From CAWDDG01 sp963801065 (GTDB lineage: Bacteria; Actinomycetota; Actinomycetes; Jiangellales; Jiangellaceae): DNA of 64,000 nt. The DNA is taken from contig CAWDDG010000004.1 in assembly GCA_963801065.1 (NCBI GenBank), positions 496,001-560,000 on the forward strand, in the 5' to 3' direction. The notes beneath the pieces are model-generated. The model was not told where the DNA came from. It ran no database searches and saw only the letters and a list, made by a program, of their open reading frames with translations. A program made the translations under genes and the position numbers. The first letter of the stretch is position 1. Each line of letters begins with the position of its first letter. Positions 1 through 9,038 of this stretch are shown in pieces.

Positions 1-320
1 CGCTCGCGAAGCAGCTCGCGGAGCGTGCGCCCTTCGACGTACTCCATGACGATGTAGGGGATCCGGTGGCCGTCGAGCAGGTCCTCGCCGGTGTCGTACA
101 CCGCGACGATGCTGCGGTGGTTCAACGACGCCGCGGACTGGGCTTCGCGCCGGAAGCGAGCCTGAAACGTGGCGTCGGTCGAATGGTCGACGCGGAGCAT
201 CTTGATCGCGACGATGCGGCCCAGGCGCCGGTCGCGTCCCCGGCGGACCTCGGCCATGCCGCCGCGGCCGAGCACTTCACCCAGCTCGTAGCGATCACCG
301 AGGAGTCGCGGCTCGCTCAT
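1..320 (-). CDS. pknB: Ser/Thr protein kinase PknB, N-terminal part (runs off the left edge)
   Basis: The first ~106 residues of a Hanks-type Ser/Thr kinase are visible. The glycine loop LGRGGMAEV lies at residues 17-25, the ATP-anchoring Lys of VAIK at 40 and a likely alpha-C Glu at 59. The catalytic loop and any PASTA domains would lie beyond the window edge. The ATG start overlaps the pknA stop by four bases (ATGA), so the two kinases are translationally coupled. In actinobacteria PknB is a membrane kinase controlling peptidoglycan synthesis and growth. The assignment as PknB rests on its place as the last kinase of the conserved fhaA-pknB cluster; the visible part alone only shows a kinase. 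Confidence 0.9.
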   Translation of the reverse strand, partial: MSEPRLLGDRYELGEVLGRGGMAEVRRGRDRRLGRIVAIKMLRVDHSTDATFQARFRREAQSAASLNHRSIVAVYDTGEDLLDGHRIPYIVMEYVEGRTLRELLRE

Positions 321-1696
321 CCCTTGCCCTTTCCTGGATCGTCATCGACGCGCACGGTACCCGCCTCGGGTCCGCCTGTGTGGGGCGCGGGGGCTCCGGC
401 TGCCTCGGGTGCTCCCGAGACCACGGCCACGATCACCAGCACGAGCACCACGATGCCCGCCAGCCCTGCGCGGGAGATCGGGTACCGCCGCCACGCGTCG
501 CGGCCGAGGTGGACGACCTGCGGCCACCAATCCGTCCAGAGGTCCTGCGCCCCCGTGAGGGTCGCCGACGACGGCGGCACCCCGGCCTTGGCGGCATCGC
601 GGGCGACGGCCGCGCCGGTCGTCTGGGCGCTGACGCCGGCCGGTGCGGCATTCGCCACACCGATGGGCGCGCCCTGAGCACCCCTGGCCGCGTCACGCTG
701 CGCCGGGATCGCGGGATCGCGGGTCGCGCGCGCGGCTCGGTGCACGTGCGGTATTGGTCTGGTCTCGCCCGACGCCGGCCGAGCGTTGGACGGGTCTGCC
801 CTGGCGGACGGCGGCTGCGGCGGTTCGACTCGGGCCGGGGACCCGCCTGCGAGCGCGCTGTCGAGGTCGTGCACGACGGCCCGCAGGTGCGCGGCGAGCT
901 CGGCAGCCGACGGCGGCCGGTCCGCAGGATCCTTGGCCATCGCGGCGACGGTGACGATCCGCAGGACGTCGGGCACGGTGTTCGGAAGCGGCGGGGGCTC
1001 CTGCTCGAGATGCGCCCGAGCGACGTCGATCAGGGTGGCGCCGGTGAACGGACGGCTGCCGGCGAGACATTCGTGCAGCACGACGCCCAGCGTGTAGACG
1101 TCGCTGGCCGGGCTCGCCGGCCGGCCCTGCAATTGTTCCGGAGAGAGGTACGCAGCGGCGCCGAGCACGTGCCCGGTCGCCGTCAGCGGCACCTGCCCGG
1201 CGGCGCGGGCGATGCCGAAGTCGGTGATCTTGACGACGCCGTCCGCGGTGACCAGCAGGTTGCCCGGCGTGAGGTCGCGGTGGACGACGCCGGCTTCGTG
1301 CGCCGCATGCACGGCCTCGGCCGCCTGCGCGACGAGGTCGGCGACCCGACGCGGCTCGAGGCGGCCACCGGCGGCCAGCAGCTCGGACAACGGCTTGCCC
1401 GGCACATACTCCTGCACGATCCAAGGCGGCACGTCCGCCGCGACGCCGTCGTCGACATCGTGCACCCGCGCGATACCCGGATGCGCGAGCCGGGCGGCGA
1501 GCCGAGCCTCGGTACGGAAGCGCTCGACGGCGGTCGGGTCGCGTGCGTACTCCGGGCGGAGCACCTTGACCGCCACCGTTCGCTGCATGCGTTTGTCGTT
1601 GGCCAGCCACACCTCGCCCATCGAGCCACCGGCGAGGAAGCGGGCAAGCTCGTAACGTCCGGCAAGGATCTGCCCAGTCGCGGTCAACGCGGTCAC
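317..1696 (-). CDS. pknA: Ser/Thr protein kinase PknA
   Basis: A 459-residue transmembrane Hanks-type kinase. The glycine loop is at about residues 21-29, the ATP Lys at 44, the catalytic loop HRDLTPGN starts at 139 (Asp141) and DFG is at 159-161. A low-complexity Pro/Ala/Arg linker follows the kinase domain, then one membrane helix near residues 410-430 and a short acidic extracellular tail without PASTA repeats. The GTG start overlaps the pbpA stop (GTGA); a longer in-frame reading upstream runs inside pbpA and is not real. PknA acts with PknB on cell-shape and wall proteins in relatives. Position after pbpA and before pknB supports the name. Confidence 0.93.
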   Translation of the reverse strand: MTALTATGQILAGRYELARFLAGGSMGEVWLANDKRMQRTVAVKVLRPEYARDPTAVERFRTEARLAARLAHPGIARVHDVDDGVAADVPPWIVQEYVPGKPLSELLAAGGRLEPRRVADLVAQAAEAVHAAHEAGVVHRDLTPGNLLVTADGVVKITDFGIARAAGQVPLTATGHVLGAAAYLSPEQLQGRPASPASDVYTLGVVLHECLAGSRPFTGATLIDVARAHLEQEPPPLPNTVPDVLRIVTVAAMAKDPADRPPSAAELAAHLRAVVHDLDSALAGGSPARVEPPQPPSARADPSNARPASGETRPIPHVHRAARATRDPAIPAQRDAARGAQGAPIGVANAAPAGVSAQTTGAAVARDAAKAGVPPSSATLTGAQDLWTDWWPQVVHLGRDAWRRYPISRAGLAGIVVLVLVIVAVVSGAPEAAGAPAPHTGGPEAGTVRVDDDPGKGKG

Positions 1697-3168
1697 GACC
1701 CGAGCACCGCCTCCATCACGGACTTCGCGATGGGTGCCGCGAGCCGGCCGCCGCCGATGTCGTTGGGCTCGACGCCGACAGCGTCTTCGATGACAACGGC
1801 AACGGCGACCCGAGCGTCGTCTGCGGGCGCGAACGACGTGAACCACGCGTACGGCGCCCGGCCCTCGGCGCTCTGTGCCGTGCCGGTCTTGCCGGCGACC
1901 TCGACGCCGTCCATCTGGGCGTTGCGCCCGGTGCCGTTCTCGACGACCTCGACCATCATCTGGGTGAGCTCGGCGGCCGACTCGGGCGACATGGCGCGGG
2001 ACTGCTCCTCCGGCTCGGTCTGCTCGATCACCGAGACCAGGTCGGGGCCTCGGACCTCGTCGATCAGGAAAGGCCTCATCAGCACGCCGTCGTTTGCGAC
2101 CGCCGCGGACACCATCGCGATCTGCAGCGGAGTGGCCCGCACATCGAACTGGCCGATCGCCGACAGGGCCGTCTGAGGCGGGTCGAGCTCGGCCGGGTAG
2201 ATGCTCTCCGCGGCGTTGAGGTCCTCGTCGGTCAGCGGCGCGCTGTTGTAGCCGAACCTCTCGGCCTGCTCGCGCAGGGCGTCGTCGCCCAGGTCGTTGC
2301 CGAGGTACGCGAAGGCCGTGTTGCACGAGACGCGCAGCGCGTCGGTCAGGGTGATCAGGTTCTCAGGACCCTGCCCGCAGGCTTGTCCGCTCTGGTTGGG
2401 GAGGTTCACCGTCGACTGCGGCAGGTCGTACTCAGCAGGTCCGGGAATCTCCGAATCGGGCTCGTACCTGCCGGACTCCAGCGCCGCCGCCGCCGTCACG
2501 ATCTTGAACACGGAGCCGGGTGGGAGCGTCTGAGCGATGGCGCGGTTGCGGTCGGGCTTGTTCGGGTCCGCAAGCAACGCGTCCCAAGCCGCCTGCTGTT
2601 CGGAGATCGAGTGGCTGGCCAGCGGGCTCGGGTCGTACGACGGCTTGCTGACCATCGCCAGGATGGCGCCGGTCTGGGTGTCGAGGGCGACGACGGCGCC
2701 CTTGAAGTCGCCCAGCCCGTCGTACGCCGCCTGCTGCGCCGCCGGGTCGATGGTGACCTTGACCGCGCCGCCCTGGGGTTCACGGTTGGTGACGAGGTCG
2801 ACGAGGCGGCGGACGAAGAGCCGGTCGTCCTCGCCGGAGAGGATGTCGTTCTCGGAGCGCTCGACGGCGCTGCGTCCGAACACGAAGGAGTAGTACCCCG
2901 TGACGTGCGCGTAGAGCGGGCCGTTCGCGTACTGACGCAGATAGCCGAACTCGCCGTCGGTCGGCACCGACTGGGCGATCGGGGTGTTGTCGGCGCCGAT
3001 CAGGATCGGACCGCGCTCGCGGGCGTACTCGTCGAGCAGCACGCGGCGGTTGTCCGACCGCGCGTTGAGGTCGTCGGCCTGGAAGGCCTGGACGTAGGTG
3101 ATGTTGACCAGCAGGGCGAGCACCAGCAGCAGGCACCCGGCGGCGACCCTCCGGATCGGCGAGTTCAC
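1693..3168 (-). CDS. pbpA: Penicillin-binding protein A (class B transpeptidase)
   Basis: A 491-residue class B PBP with a short cytoplasmic tail and an uncleaved N-terminal membrane anchor (residues ~8-28). The three active-site motifs are visible: SVFK with nucleophile Ser219 and Lys222, SCN at 281-283 and KTG at 427-429. It cross-links septal or elongasome peptidoglycan together with the SEDS glycosyltransferase encoded just upstream. The GTG start overlaps the rodA stop (GTGA). In mycobacteria PbpA is regulated by PknB phosphorylation, which fits the operon. Length and motif spacing are normal for the family. Confidence 0.95.
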   Translation of the reverse strand: MNSPIRRVAAGCLLLVLALLVNITYVQAFQADDLNARSDNRRVLLDEYARERGPILIGADNTPIAQSVPTDGEFGYLRQYANGPLYAHVTGYYSFVFGRSAVERSENDILSGEDDRLFVRRLVDLVTNREPQGGAVKVTIDPAAQQAAYDGLGDFKGAVVALDTQTGAILAMVSKPSYDPSPLASHSISEQQAAWDALLADPNKPDRNRAIAQTLPPGSVFKIVTAAAALESGRYEPDSEIPGPAEYDLPQSTVNLPNQSGQACGQGPENLITLTDALRVSCNTAFAYLGNDLGDDALREQAERFGYNSAPLTDEDLNAAESIYPAELDPPQTALSAIGQFDVRATPLQIAMVSAAVANDGVLMRPFLIDEVRGPDLVSVIEQTEPEEQSRAMSPESAAELTQMMVEVVENGTGRNAQMDGVEVAGKTGTAQSAEGRAPYAWFTSFAPADDARVAVAVVIEDAVGVEPNDIGGGRLAAPIAKSVMEAVLGS

Positions 3169-4559
3169 GAGAGCTTCACCACCTGCGTCATGGCCTCGTC
3201 GATCGCGAGGGGAGGGGCAGTGGGCACAGGGCGGCGGGCAGCGTCGGACAGGCGCACGAGCAGCGCGACGAGCACCCAGTTCATGACCAGTGACGAACCG
3301 CCGAGGGACAGGAACGGCGTGGTCAATCCGGTCAGCGGGATCAGCTTGGTGACGCCGCCGACCACGATGAACACCTGCAGCAACAGCCCCGCTGCGAGCC
3401 CGGTCGCGAGCAGCTTGCCGAAGGGGTCGCGGAGCACCAGCGCGGCGCGCAGTCCACGCGAGGCGAGCAGCGCGTAGATCAGGATGATGGCCATCAGCCC
3501 GGCGAGGCCGAGTTCCTCACCGAACGCGGCGGCGATGAAGTCGCTCTCGGCGAACGGCACGAGGTCGGGCCGGCCATTGCCGAGCCCGGTGCCGAGCGGC
3601 CCGCCGTACGCCAGGCCGTACAGCGACTGGACGATCTGGCCGAACCGGTCGGTGTCGGCGAACGGGTCGAGCCAGCCCTCGATTCGGGCCTGGACGTGTC
3701 CGAACGCGGCGTTGGCCGCCAGCCCTCCGAGCAGGAACAGCACCAGCCCGACGACGATCCAGGAGATCCGCTCGGTGGCGACGTAGATCATCAGCACGAA
3801 GATGCCGAACAGCAGGAGGGAGGGGCCCAGGTCGCGTTGGAAGGCGAGGATCCCCAGCGCCGTGAGCCAGACGATGAGGATGGGCCCGAGGTCGCGGGCG
3901 CGCGGCAGGTCTACGCCGAGCACCCGACGACCGGCGAGCGCCAGGGCGTCCTTGGTCCGCACGAGGTACCCGGCGAACGCGATGATCAGCACGATCTTGG
4001 CCGCCTCGCCGGGTTGGAAGGTCATCGGCCCGATCTGGATCCAGATCCGCGCGCCGCGGACGGCGTACCCGAGTCCGGGCACCAACGGCAGGAGGAGCAG
4101 CAGGATCCCGACCAGGCCGGCCGTGTACGTCAGCCGGGACAGGATCCGGTAGTCCCGGATCAGGATCAGCACGAGGACGAACAGGACGACGCCGACGACC
4201 ATCCAGGTGAGCTGGACGGGAGCGTCGACCTGCGGTGCGGCCTCGCCGGCCTGTAGAGCGGCCTCGGCGTCGGCGCGATCGAGCCGGTGGATCATGGCCA
4301 GCCCCAGGCCGTTGAGGACGACGACCAGCGGCAGGATCACTGGGTCGGCGTACGAGGCCCACCGCCGCACGACGACGTGCGCCACGCCGGTGATCACGCA
4401 GAGCCCGGCCATGTACGCCAGCGCGTTCGGCGGCACCCGTCCGATGGCGCCCAGGTCGACCGAGACGTACGCGGCGGTGGCGATGCCGACCGCGAAGAGC
4501 AGCAGCGCCAGCTCGGTGCCACGACCGCGACGCGGCACCAGGGTTCCGTCGCTGCTCAC
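3165..4559 (-). CDS. rodA: SEDS-family peptidoglycan glycosyltransferase (RodA/FtsW)
   Basis: A 464-residue polytopic membrane protein with about 12 hydrophobic helices. The family signatures GPSLLLFGIF, the QSLYGLAYGG segment of the large loop and GLTTPFLSLGGSS near the C terminus are present. SEDS proteins polymerise lipid II and work with a class B PBP, here the coupled pbpA. The GTG start overlaps the pstP stop; the open frame continues upstream antiparallel to real sequence but lacks family similarity there. RodA is preferred to FtsW because this is the Stk cluster rather than the dcw cluster. Confidence 0.93.
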   Translation of the reverse strand: MSSDGTLVPRRGRGTELALLLFAVGIATAAYVSVDLGAIGRVPPNALAYMAGLCVITGVAHVVVRRWASYADPVILPLVVVLNGLGLAMIHRLDRADAEAALQAGEAAPQVDAPVQLTWMVVGVVLFVLVLILIRDYRILSRLTYTAGLVGILLLLLPLVPGLGYAVRGARIWIQIGPMTFQPGEAAKIVLIIAFAGYLVRTKDALALAGRRVLGVDLPRARDLGPILIVWLTALGILAFQRDLGPSLLLFGIFVLMIYVATERISWIVVGLVLFLLGGLAANAAFGHVQARIEGWLDPFADTDRFGQIVQSLYGLAYGGPLGTGLGNGRPDLVPFAESDFIAAAFGEELGLAGLMAIILIYALLASRGLRAALVLRDPFGKLLATGLAAGLLLQVFIVVGGVTKLIPLTGLTTPFLSLGGSSLVMNWVLVALLVRLSDAARRPVPTAPPLAIDEAMTQVVKLS

Positions 4560-5968
4560 GGCGACTCCGCGCAGTCGAGCCCCGGGTACCCCGGCGGCCG
4601 CGTGGGCAGCGGGGTCGGGCTCGGCGTCGACTGTGCCACTGCGCCGGGCGCCGGTGTCGGCGGTACGGCCGGAGTCGTGACGATCGGAGACGGCGTCGGG
4701 CTCGGGCTCGGCGTGGGCTCGTGGGCGGCACACGCCTCGCGCCGCAGCCGGTCGACGATCTCCTCTGCGTCGGGCAGGTCGGATGCGGGGATGGTGTCGG
4801 TGACCTGGTCGCGGAACAGCTCCGGCAGCGCGCCGATGGGCAGGCCGGCAGCGATCTCGTGGACGTTGTAGAGCCGCACCGGCCCGATGTCCTGGCTCAC
4901 GCCACGGAAGATCGCGACCTCTCCGGCCTGGTCGCCGACGTAGTACTGGCCCTGCACATAGCTGTCGGCGATGAGAACGCCGGCCCAGACGACGCCCGCG
5001 GCGACGGCGAGGACGGCGAGCCGGCGCAGCCAGCGGTACCGTCGCGGCGGGCGCGGCGCGTAGCGCAGCTCCTCCGCCACGTCGGCGTCGTCGACCGGCC
5101 GGGAGCGGTCGGAGGAGCCGAGCAGGCTCCGCATCGCGGCACCGGGGCCGCGCCGACCGTGCTGCTCCGGGCGGGGCGGACGCTGCTCGCCGGACGCGGC
5201 GCCGACCAGGAACACCTCGGCCGTGTCGTCGGAGGAGGGCGGCAGCTCCGTCTCGATGACGTCGGCGACCACGCACGTGATGTTGTCGGGAGCTCCTCCG
5301 CGTAGCGCGAGCTGCACCAGGGCGTCGGCTGCCTCGGCGAGATCCGCATGCTGGGCGAGCGTGTCGCGCAGCGTCTGGTCGCGCACGACGCCCGTCAGCC
5401 CGTCGCTGCAGACGAGGAAGCGGTCGCCGCCGCGGACTTCGATCCGCTCGAGGTCCGGCTCCGGGTCGCTGTCGCCCTGGAGCGCTCGGAGGATCATCGA
5501 CCGGGCCGGGTGGATCGTCGCCTCGTCGGGCGTGATCCGGCCCTCGTCGACGAGCTGCTGGACGAAGGTGTGGTCGTGGGTGATCCGCCGGAGCTCCCCC
5601 TCGCGGAGCAGATAAGCCCGTGAGTCGCCGATATGGGCCAACGCGATGGCGTCACCCGTCCAGAGCAGCGCGGTAAGGGTTGTGCCCATGCCGTGCCGGG
5701 TCGGGTCGTCGCGGACGATGGCCCGGATCCGGTCGTTCGCTGCCCGCACGGCAGCGCCGAGCGCGTCGAGCGGGTCACCGTCGGTGCCGGCGTTCTCGAT
5801 GTGCACGAGCTCCTCGATGGTGGCGGAGCTGGCGACTTCGCCGGCCGCGTGTCCACCCATGCCGTCGGCGACGGCGAGCAGCCGCGGTCCGGCATAGCCG
5901 GAGTCCTCGTTTCCTTCGCGGACCAGGCCGACGTCGGACCGCGCGACGTACCGGAGCATCAACGGCAT
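4556..5968 (-). CDS. pstP: PP2C-family Ser/Thr protein phosphatase PstP
   Basis: A 470-residue membrane phosphatase that would reverse phosphorylation by PknA and PknB. The metal-binding PP2C motifs are clear: NED at ~20-22, VADGMGGHAAGE at ~33-44, the VCSDGLTGV block near 190 and DNITCVVAD near 235. A linker, one membrane helix (about 315-335) and a Pro/Thr-rich extracellular tail follow. The ATG at 5968 lies 9 nt after the fhaB stop; a second ATG three codons later is also possible. It is coupled by GTGA to rodA. Confidence 0.94.
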   Translation of the reverse strand: MPLMLRYVARSDVGLVREGNEDSGYAGPRLLAVADGMGGHAAGEVASSATIEELVHIENAGTDGDPLDALGAAVRAANDRIRAIVRDDPTRHGMGTTLTALLWTGDAIALAHIGDSRAYLLREGELRRITHDHTFVQQLVDEGRITPDEATIHPARSMILRALQGDSDPEPDLERIEVRGGDRFLVCSDGLTGVVRDQTLRDTLAQHADLAEAADALVQLALRGGAPDNITCVVADVIETELPPSSDDTAEVFLVGAASGEQRPPRPEQHGRRGPGAAMRSLLGSSDRSRPVDDADVAEELRYAPRPPRRYRWLRRLAVLAVAAGVVWAGVLIADSYVQGQYYVGDQAGEVAIFRGVSQDIGPVRLYNVHEIAAGLPIGALPELFRDQVTDTIPASDLPDAEEIVDRLRREACAAHEPTPSPSPTPSPIVTTPAVPPTPAPGAVAQSTPSPTPLPTRPPGYPGLDCAESP

Positions 5969-5977
5969 CGACGTGGC

Positions 5978-6445
5978 CTACTTCCGGAGCTCCAGGACGG
6001 TCTTGCCCAACCGGACCCGGCTCTTGGCGCCGACCTGCGTCGGGCGGGTGAGCCGCTCGTTGCCGATGTAGGTGCCGTTCGTCGACCCGAGGTCCTCGGC
6101 GTACCAGTGGTTGTCGTGCAGCACGAGCCGGGCATGCTGCGTCGACACGTACTCGTCGGCGAGCGGCATGGTGCACTCGGGGCCACGCCCGAACGTCACC
6201 GGTGCGCTCTCGAGCGCTACAGCCCGGCCCTTGTCCGGCCCGTCGACGATCACGACCCGGGTCGGCAAGCCACGTGAGGGCCTCGGCTGCCGGGCCGGTC
6301 TGGCCGCCGTCCGGGACTCCTTCGGCTGCTTGGTGGGACGCACTCCGAAGAGGTCGGCGCGCATCGCCGAGACCACGGAGAGGATGAGCAGCCAGAGCAC
6401 GGCGAGGAAACCCAGCTTGATGACCGTGAGGGTCAGCTCCGACAC
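5978..6445 (-). CDS. fhaB: FHA-domain membrane protein FhaB (FipA)
   Basis: A 155-residue protein with one N-terminal membrane helix (residues ~5-27) and a C-terminal FHA domain that binds phosphothreonine. The FHA signature residues FGRGPECTM, STQHARL and LGSTNGTYIGN are present. A strong GGAGGTG ribosome site lies 7 nt before the GTG start chosen here, within the end of fhaA. In mycobacteria FhaB connects PstP and the kinases to division proteins. Length matches that family. Confidence 0.93.
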   Translation of the reverse strand: MSELTLTVIKLGFLAVLWLLILSVVSAMRADLFGVRPTKQPKESRTAARPARQPRPSRGLPTRVVIVDGPDKGRAVALESAPVTFGRGPECTMPLADEYVSTQHARLVLHDNHWYAEDLGSTNGTYIGNERLTRPTQVGAKSRVRLGKTVLELRK

Positions 6446-6449
6446 CCGC

Positions 6450-7169
6450 TCACCTCCGTGGCACCCGGCGGTGGACGTCGACGATCGTCGAGCCGAGCAC
6501 GATACGGGACCCGTCGGACAGGGGTGCCTGTGCCGCCTTGACCCCGTCGACGACGGTGCCGTTGGTGGAGCCGAGGTCGACGACGACCAGCTGCGCCTCG
6601 GGCCCGCTGCCGTGAACACGGATCTCGGCGTGCCGGCGCGAGACGCCGGGATCGTCGATGCGGAGATCGGACTCGCTGCCGCGCCCGAGGACGAGGCCGG
6701 GTGCGATGACGGGATGCTGCGTGCCGTTGATGACGAGGTAGGCGGCGGCGCTGCGCTCGGTGCTCTCGGTGGGCGCGTACGTGGCGCCGCGATCGACGCC
6801 GGCGCGCACCGTGCTGCGGACGCGGAACTGACCGGTCCCGAGGTCGGCCTGCTCCTCGAACGCGACGTTGACCGGGCCGGTGAACGCGTAACTCTGCAGG
6901 TCGGCGTGCTCGCGCACGAGCTCGACCAGTTCGTGGGCGAGCGTGCCGGTGTAGGGAGCGAGGCGGCCGTAGTCGTGCGAGCCCAGCTCGATGACGAAGT
7001 CGTTGGGGACGAGGGACCGCTGGCGCGTGACAATCTGGGCGTTGTTGTCGAGCTCGCGCTGGAGGGCGGCGGCGATCTCGACCGGCTGCACCTCGGCCCG
7101 GAACGCCTTGGTGAACGCGCCCGTGACCAGTCCCTCGAGGCGGCGCTCGAAGCGTTGCAGGACGCCCAT
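6450..7169 (-). CDS. fhaA: FhaA: DUF3662 plus FHA-domain protein
   Basis: About 239 residues. The N-terminal DUF3662 domain (roughly 1-120) begins GVLQRFERRLEGLV, as in FhaA homologues, and the C-terminal FHA domain has LGRGSESDLRI, VSRRHAEI and LGSTNGTVVDG. It is shorter than mycobacterial FhaA, which has a long linker between the domains. FhaA binds phosphorylated MviN and modulates wall synthesis in relatives. The ATG at 7169 is preferred to the GTG two codons upstream because AGGAGG then sits at proper spacing. It is the first gene of the operon. Confidence 0.93.
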   Translation of the reverse strand: MGVLQRFERRLEGLVTGAFTKAFRAEVQPVEIAAALQRELDNNAQIVTRQRSLVPNDFVIELGSHDYGRLAPYTGTLAHELVELVREHADLQSYAFTGPVNVAFEEQADLGTGQFRVRSTVRAGVDRGATYAPTESTERSAAAYLVINGTQHPVIAPGLVLGRGSESDLRIDDPGVSRRHAEIRVHGSGPEAQLVVVDLGSTNGTVVDGVKAAQAPLSDGSRIVLGSTIVDVHRRVPRR

Positions 7170-7323
7170 GGCCACCTCCTCTCCCCCGCGCAGACGTCGT
7201 CGATCTCCGACCGATCCCCGATGGTAACCAGGTGGAACCGTACGGAGTATCGCGTGGTCTGGGGCGACGTTGGTGCCGTGTTAGCCTTGTCCGGCCGCCT
7301 GACCGTTCGGTCCGTGGTGGCGG

Positions 7324-7407
7324 GCGCGAGTGGCGGAACAGGCAGACGCGCACGGTTCAGGTCCGTGTGTCCGCAAGGACGTGGGGGTTCAACTCCCCCC
7401 TCGCGCA
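7324..7407 (+). tRNA. tRNA-Leu (anticodon CAG)
   Basis: The acceptor stem pairs GCGCGAG with CTCGCGC and leaves A as discriminator. The anticodon arm is CACGG, loop TTCAGGT, CCGTG, giving CAG for CUG codons. A long class II variable arm follows, and the T arm is GGGGG-TTCAACT-CCCCC. CCA is not encoded. A tRNA-Leu next to the fhaA end of the Stk cluster is conserved in other actinobacteria, for example M. tuberculosis. Confidence 0.95.
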
Positions 7408-7681
7408 CACAAGGTGATTGACGAACCGTCCGTCGGGTTGCTCGCCGAGCTGTTCCTCCCCAAGGGTCGCCAGTGGACCCAGGGGCTGAGGCTATGGCGA
7501 TGGTTGAGCCGACCACACCGATCTCCATTGGCTTCGGCGGATCGCGAGGATCGAGCGGGCCAGGGCGATTCCTTTCGAGCCGCCGCGCCGTCTCAATTAT
7601 CGAGCAACTCGATCACCAGTGGCGGCGGCCACACGCCACCGATCGCCACCTCACAGTCGATCACCGAGAACGGAGCCGATC

Positions 7682-8569
7682 ATGAAGGACGTCGAGAATG
7701 TCCAGAAGACCGTAACTTCACGGGACGGCACCCCCATCGCCCTCGAACAGTCGGGCAGCGGGCCGGCGGTCATCCTGGTGGGGTCCGCCTTGTCCGACCG
7801 ATCCGATACTCGGCGGCTGGCCGCGCTCCTGGCGCCGCACTTCACCGTCATCAACTATGACCGTCGAGGTCGGGGCGAGAGCGGGGACACGGCGCCGTAT
7901 GCGGTCGAGCGCGAGGTCGAGGACATCGAAGCGCTGATCGATGCCGCCGGCGGATCGGCGTTCGTGTTCGGTAGCTCCTCTGGAGCGGTCCTCGCCCTCG
8001 AAGCGGCGAGCAGGCTCCCCGGCAAGATCAGGAAGCAAGCTCTGTACGAGCCACCCTTCATCATCGACGACAGCCGTCCTCCGTTGCCGCAGGACTTCGT
8101 GGAGCAAGTCAGCGAGCTTGTCTCAGCAGGCCGCCGAAGCGCCGCGGTCAAGCTGTTCATGTCGAAGGGCATGGGTATTCCCACCATCGGCGTCGCCGTC
8201 ATGCGATTCATGCCGGGGTGGTCAAAGATGGCCGGGATGGCGCACACCCTGGCCTACGACCTCACGATCATGGGCGACACCCAGGCAGGCAGGCCACTGC
8301 CGACCGCGCGTTGGAGCGGCGCCGCAGCCCCCACGCTCGTGCTGACCGGCGAGAAGAGCGAGGCGTACTTCCACGAGGGAGCGCGAGCACTCGCCAGCCT
8401 GCTCAAAGACGCGGAGCACCGCATTCTCAAGGGCCAACACCATGGCTCCGTGGTGACGGCTCCGAAGACCATCGCCGCCGAGTTGGTGGACTTCTTCAGT
8501 GCCAAGGGGTCTGCGCCGGGGCCGGTTGAATATCCCCGCGCAGCCGACGAGATCACGACCAGCGAGTGA
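7682..8569 (+). CDS. Alpha/beta hydrolase
   Basis: A 295-residue cytoplasmic alpha/beta-fold hydrolase. The nucleophile elbow GSSSG puts the likely catalytic Ser at residue 99, an oxyanion-region DRRGRGES motif lies at ~60-67, and KGQHHGSV near the C terminus carries the probable catalytic His. The substrate is unknown. It is followed after 10 nt by a DUF1579-like gene and then by an ECF sigma factor, suggesting one transcription unit. The ATG at 7682 is the first start giving normal family length; its ribosome site (ACGGAG) is moderate. Confidence 0.85.
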   Translation: MKDVENVQKTVTSRDGTPIALEQSGSGPAVILVGSALSDRSDTRRLAALLAPHFTVINYDRRGRGESGDTAPYAVEREVEDIEALIDAAGGSAFVFGSSSGAVLALEAASRLPGKIRKQALYEPPFIIDDSRPPLPQDFVEQVSELVSAGRRSAAVKLFMSKGMGIPTIGVAVMRFMPGWSKMAGMAHTLAYDLTIMGDTQAGRPLPTARWSGAAAPTLVLTGEKSEAYFHEGARALASLLKDAEHRILKGQHHGSVVTAPKTIAAELVDFFSAKGSAPGPVEYPRAADEITTSE

Positions 8570-8579
8570 GGACACGACC

Positions 8580-9032
8580 ATGGCAGACGAACCCAGCGGC
8601 CAGCAGCAAGCGCCATCGGAACCAGATCCGGTACTCAGACAGCTGGATCGGTTGGTCGGCACGTGGAAGGTTTCCGGAGAGGCGAAGGGCGAGGTTGCCT
8701 ACGAATGGATGGAGGGAGGCTTCTTCCTCGTGCAACACGTCGACCTCGAGCAAGATGGGCAGAGGAGCAAGGGCATCGAGATCATCGGACGACTACGGGG
8801 GTTCGGCGCCGCTGAGCCCAGCGAAGAGATCAAATCCCGCTACTACGACAGTCAGGGCAGCACGCTCGACTATGTGTACGAGCTGGACGGCGACACCCTC
8901 ACGATCTGGGGTGGAGAGAAGGGCTCCCCGGCGTATTACCGGGGCACCTTCAGTGATGACGGCGATGCACTTGTCGGCACCTGGGTGTACCCGGGCGGCG
9001 GCTATGAGTCAACCGCCATCAGGGTGAAGTAG
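8580..9032 (+). CDS. DUF1579-like small protein
   Basis: A 150-residue cytoplasmic protein with a repeated beta-strand pattern: LDRLVGTWKVSGEAKG, GGFFLVQHVD, YYDSQGSTLDYVYELDG and GTWVYPGGGYE. This resembles the DUF1579 or lipocalin-like small-molecule-binding proteins in which a conserved W follows GTW near the N terminus. No catalytic motif is visible and no function is assigned. It lies 10 nt after the hydrolase and 6 nt before the sigma factor gene, so co-expression is likely. Confidence 0.75.
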   Translation: MADEPSGQQQAPSEPDPVLRQLDRLVGTWKVSGEAKGEVAYEWMEGGFFLVQHVDLEQDGQRSKGIEIIGRLRGFGAAEPSEEIKSRYYDSQGSTLDYVYELDGDTLTIWGGEKGSPAYYRGTFSDDGDALVGTWVYPGGGYESTAIRVK

Positions 9033-9038
9033 AGCTCG

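Noticed and set aside
380..2176. Long plus-strand open frame opposite pknA and pbpA
   Set aside because: It is the antisense shadow of two well-identified genes; no domain, ribosome site or membrane pattern of its own.
7408..7681. Possible small gene after the tRNA
   Set aside because: The open frames lack ribosome sites and protein-like patterns; treated as a leader region for the hydrolase gene.
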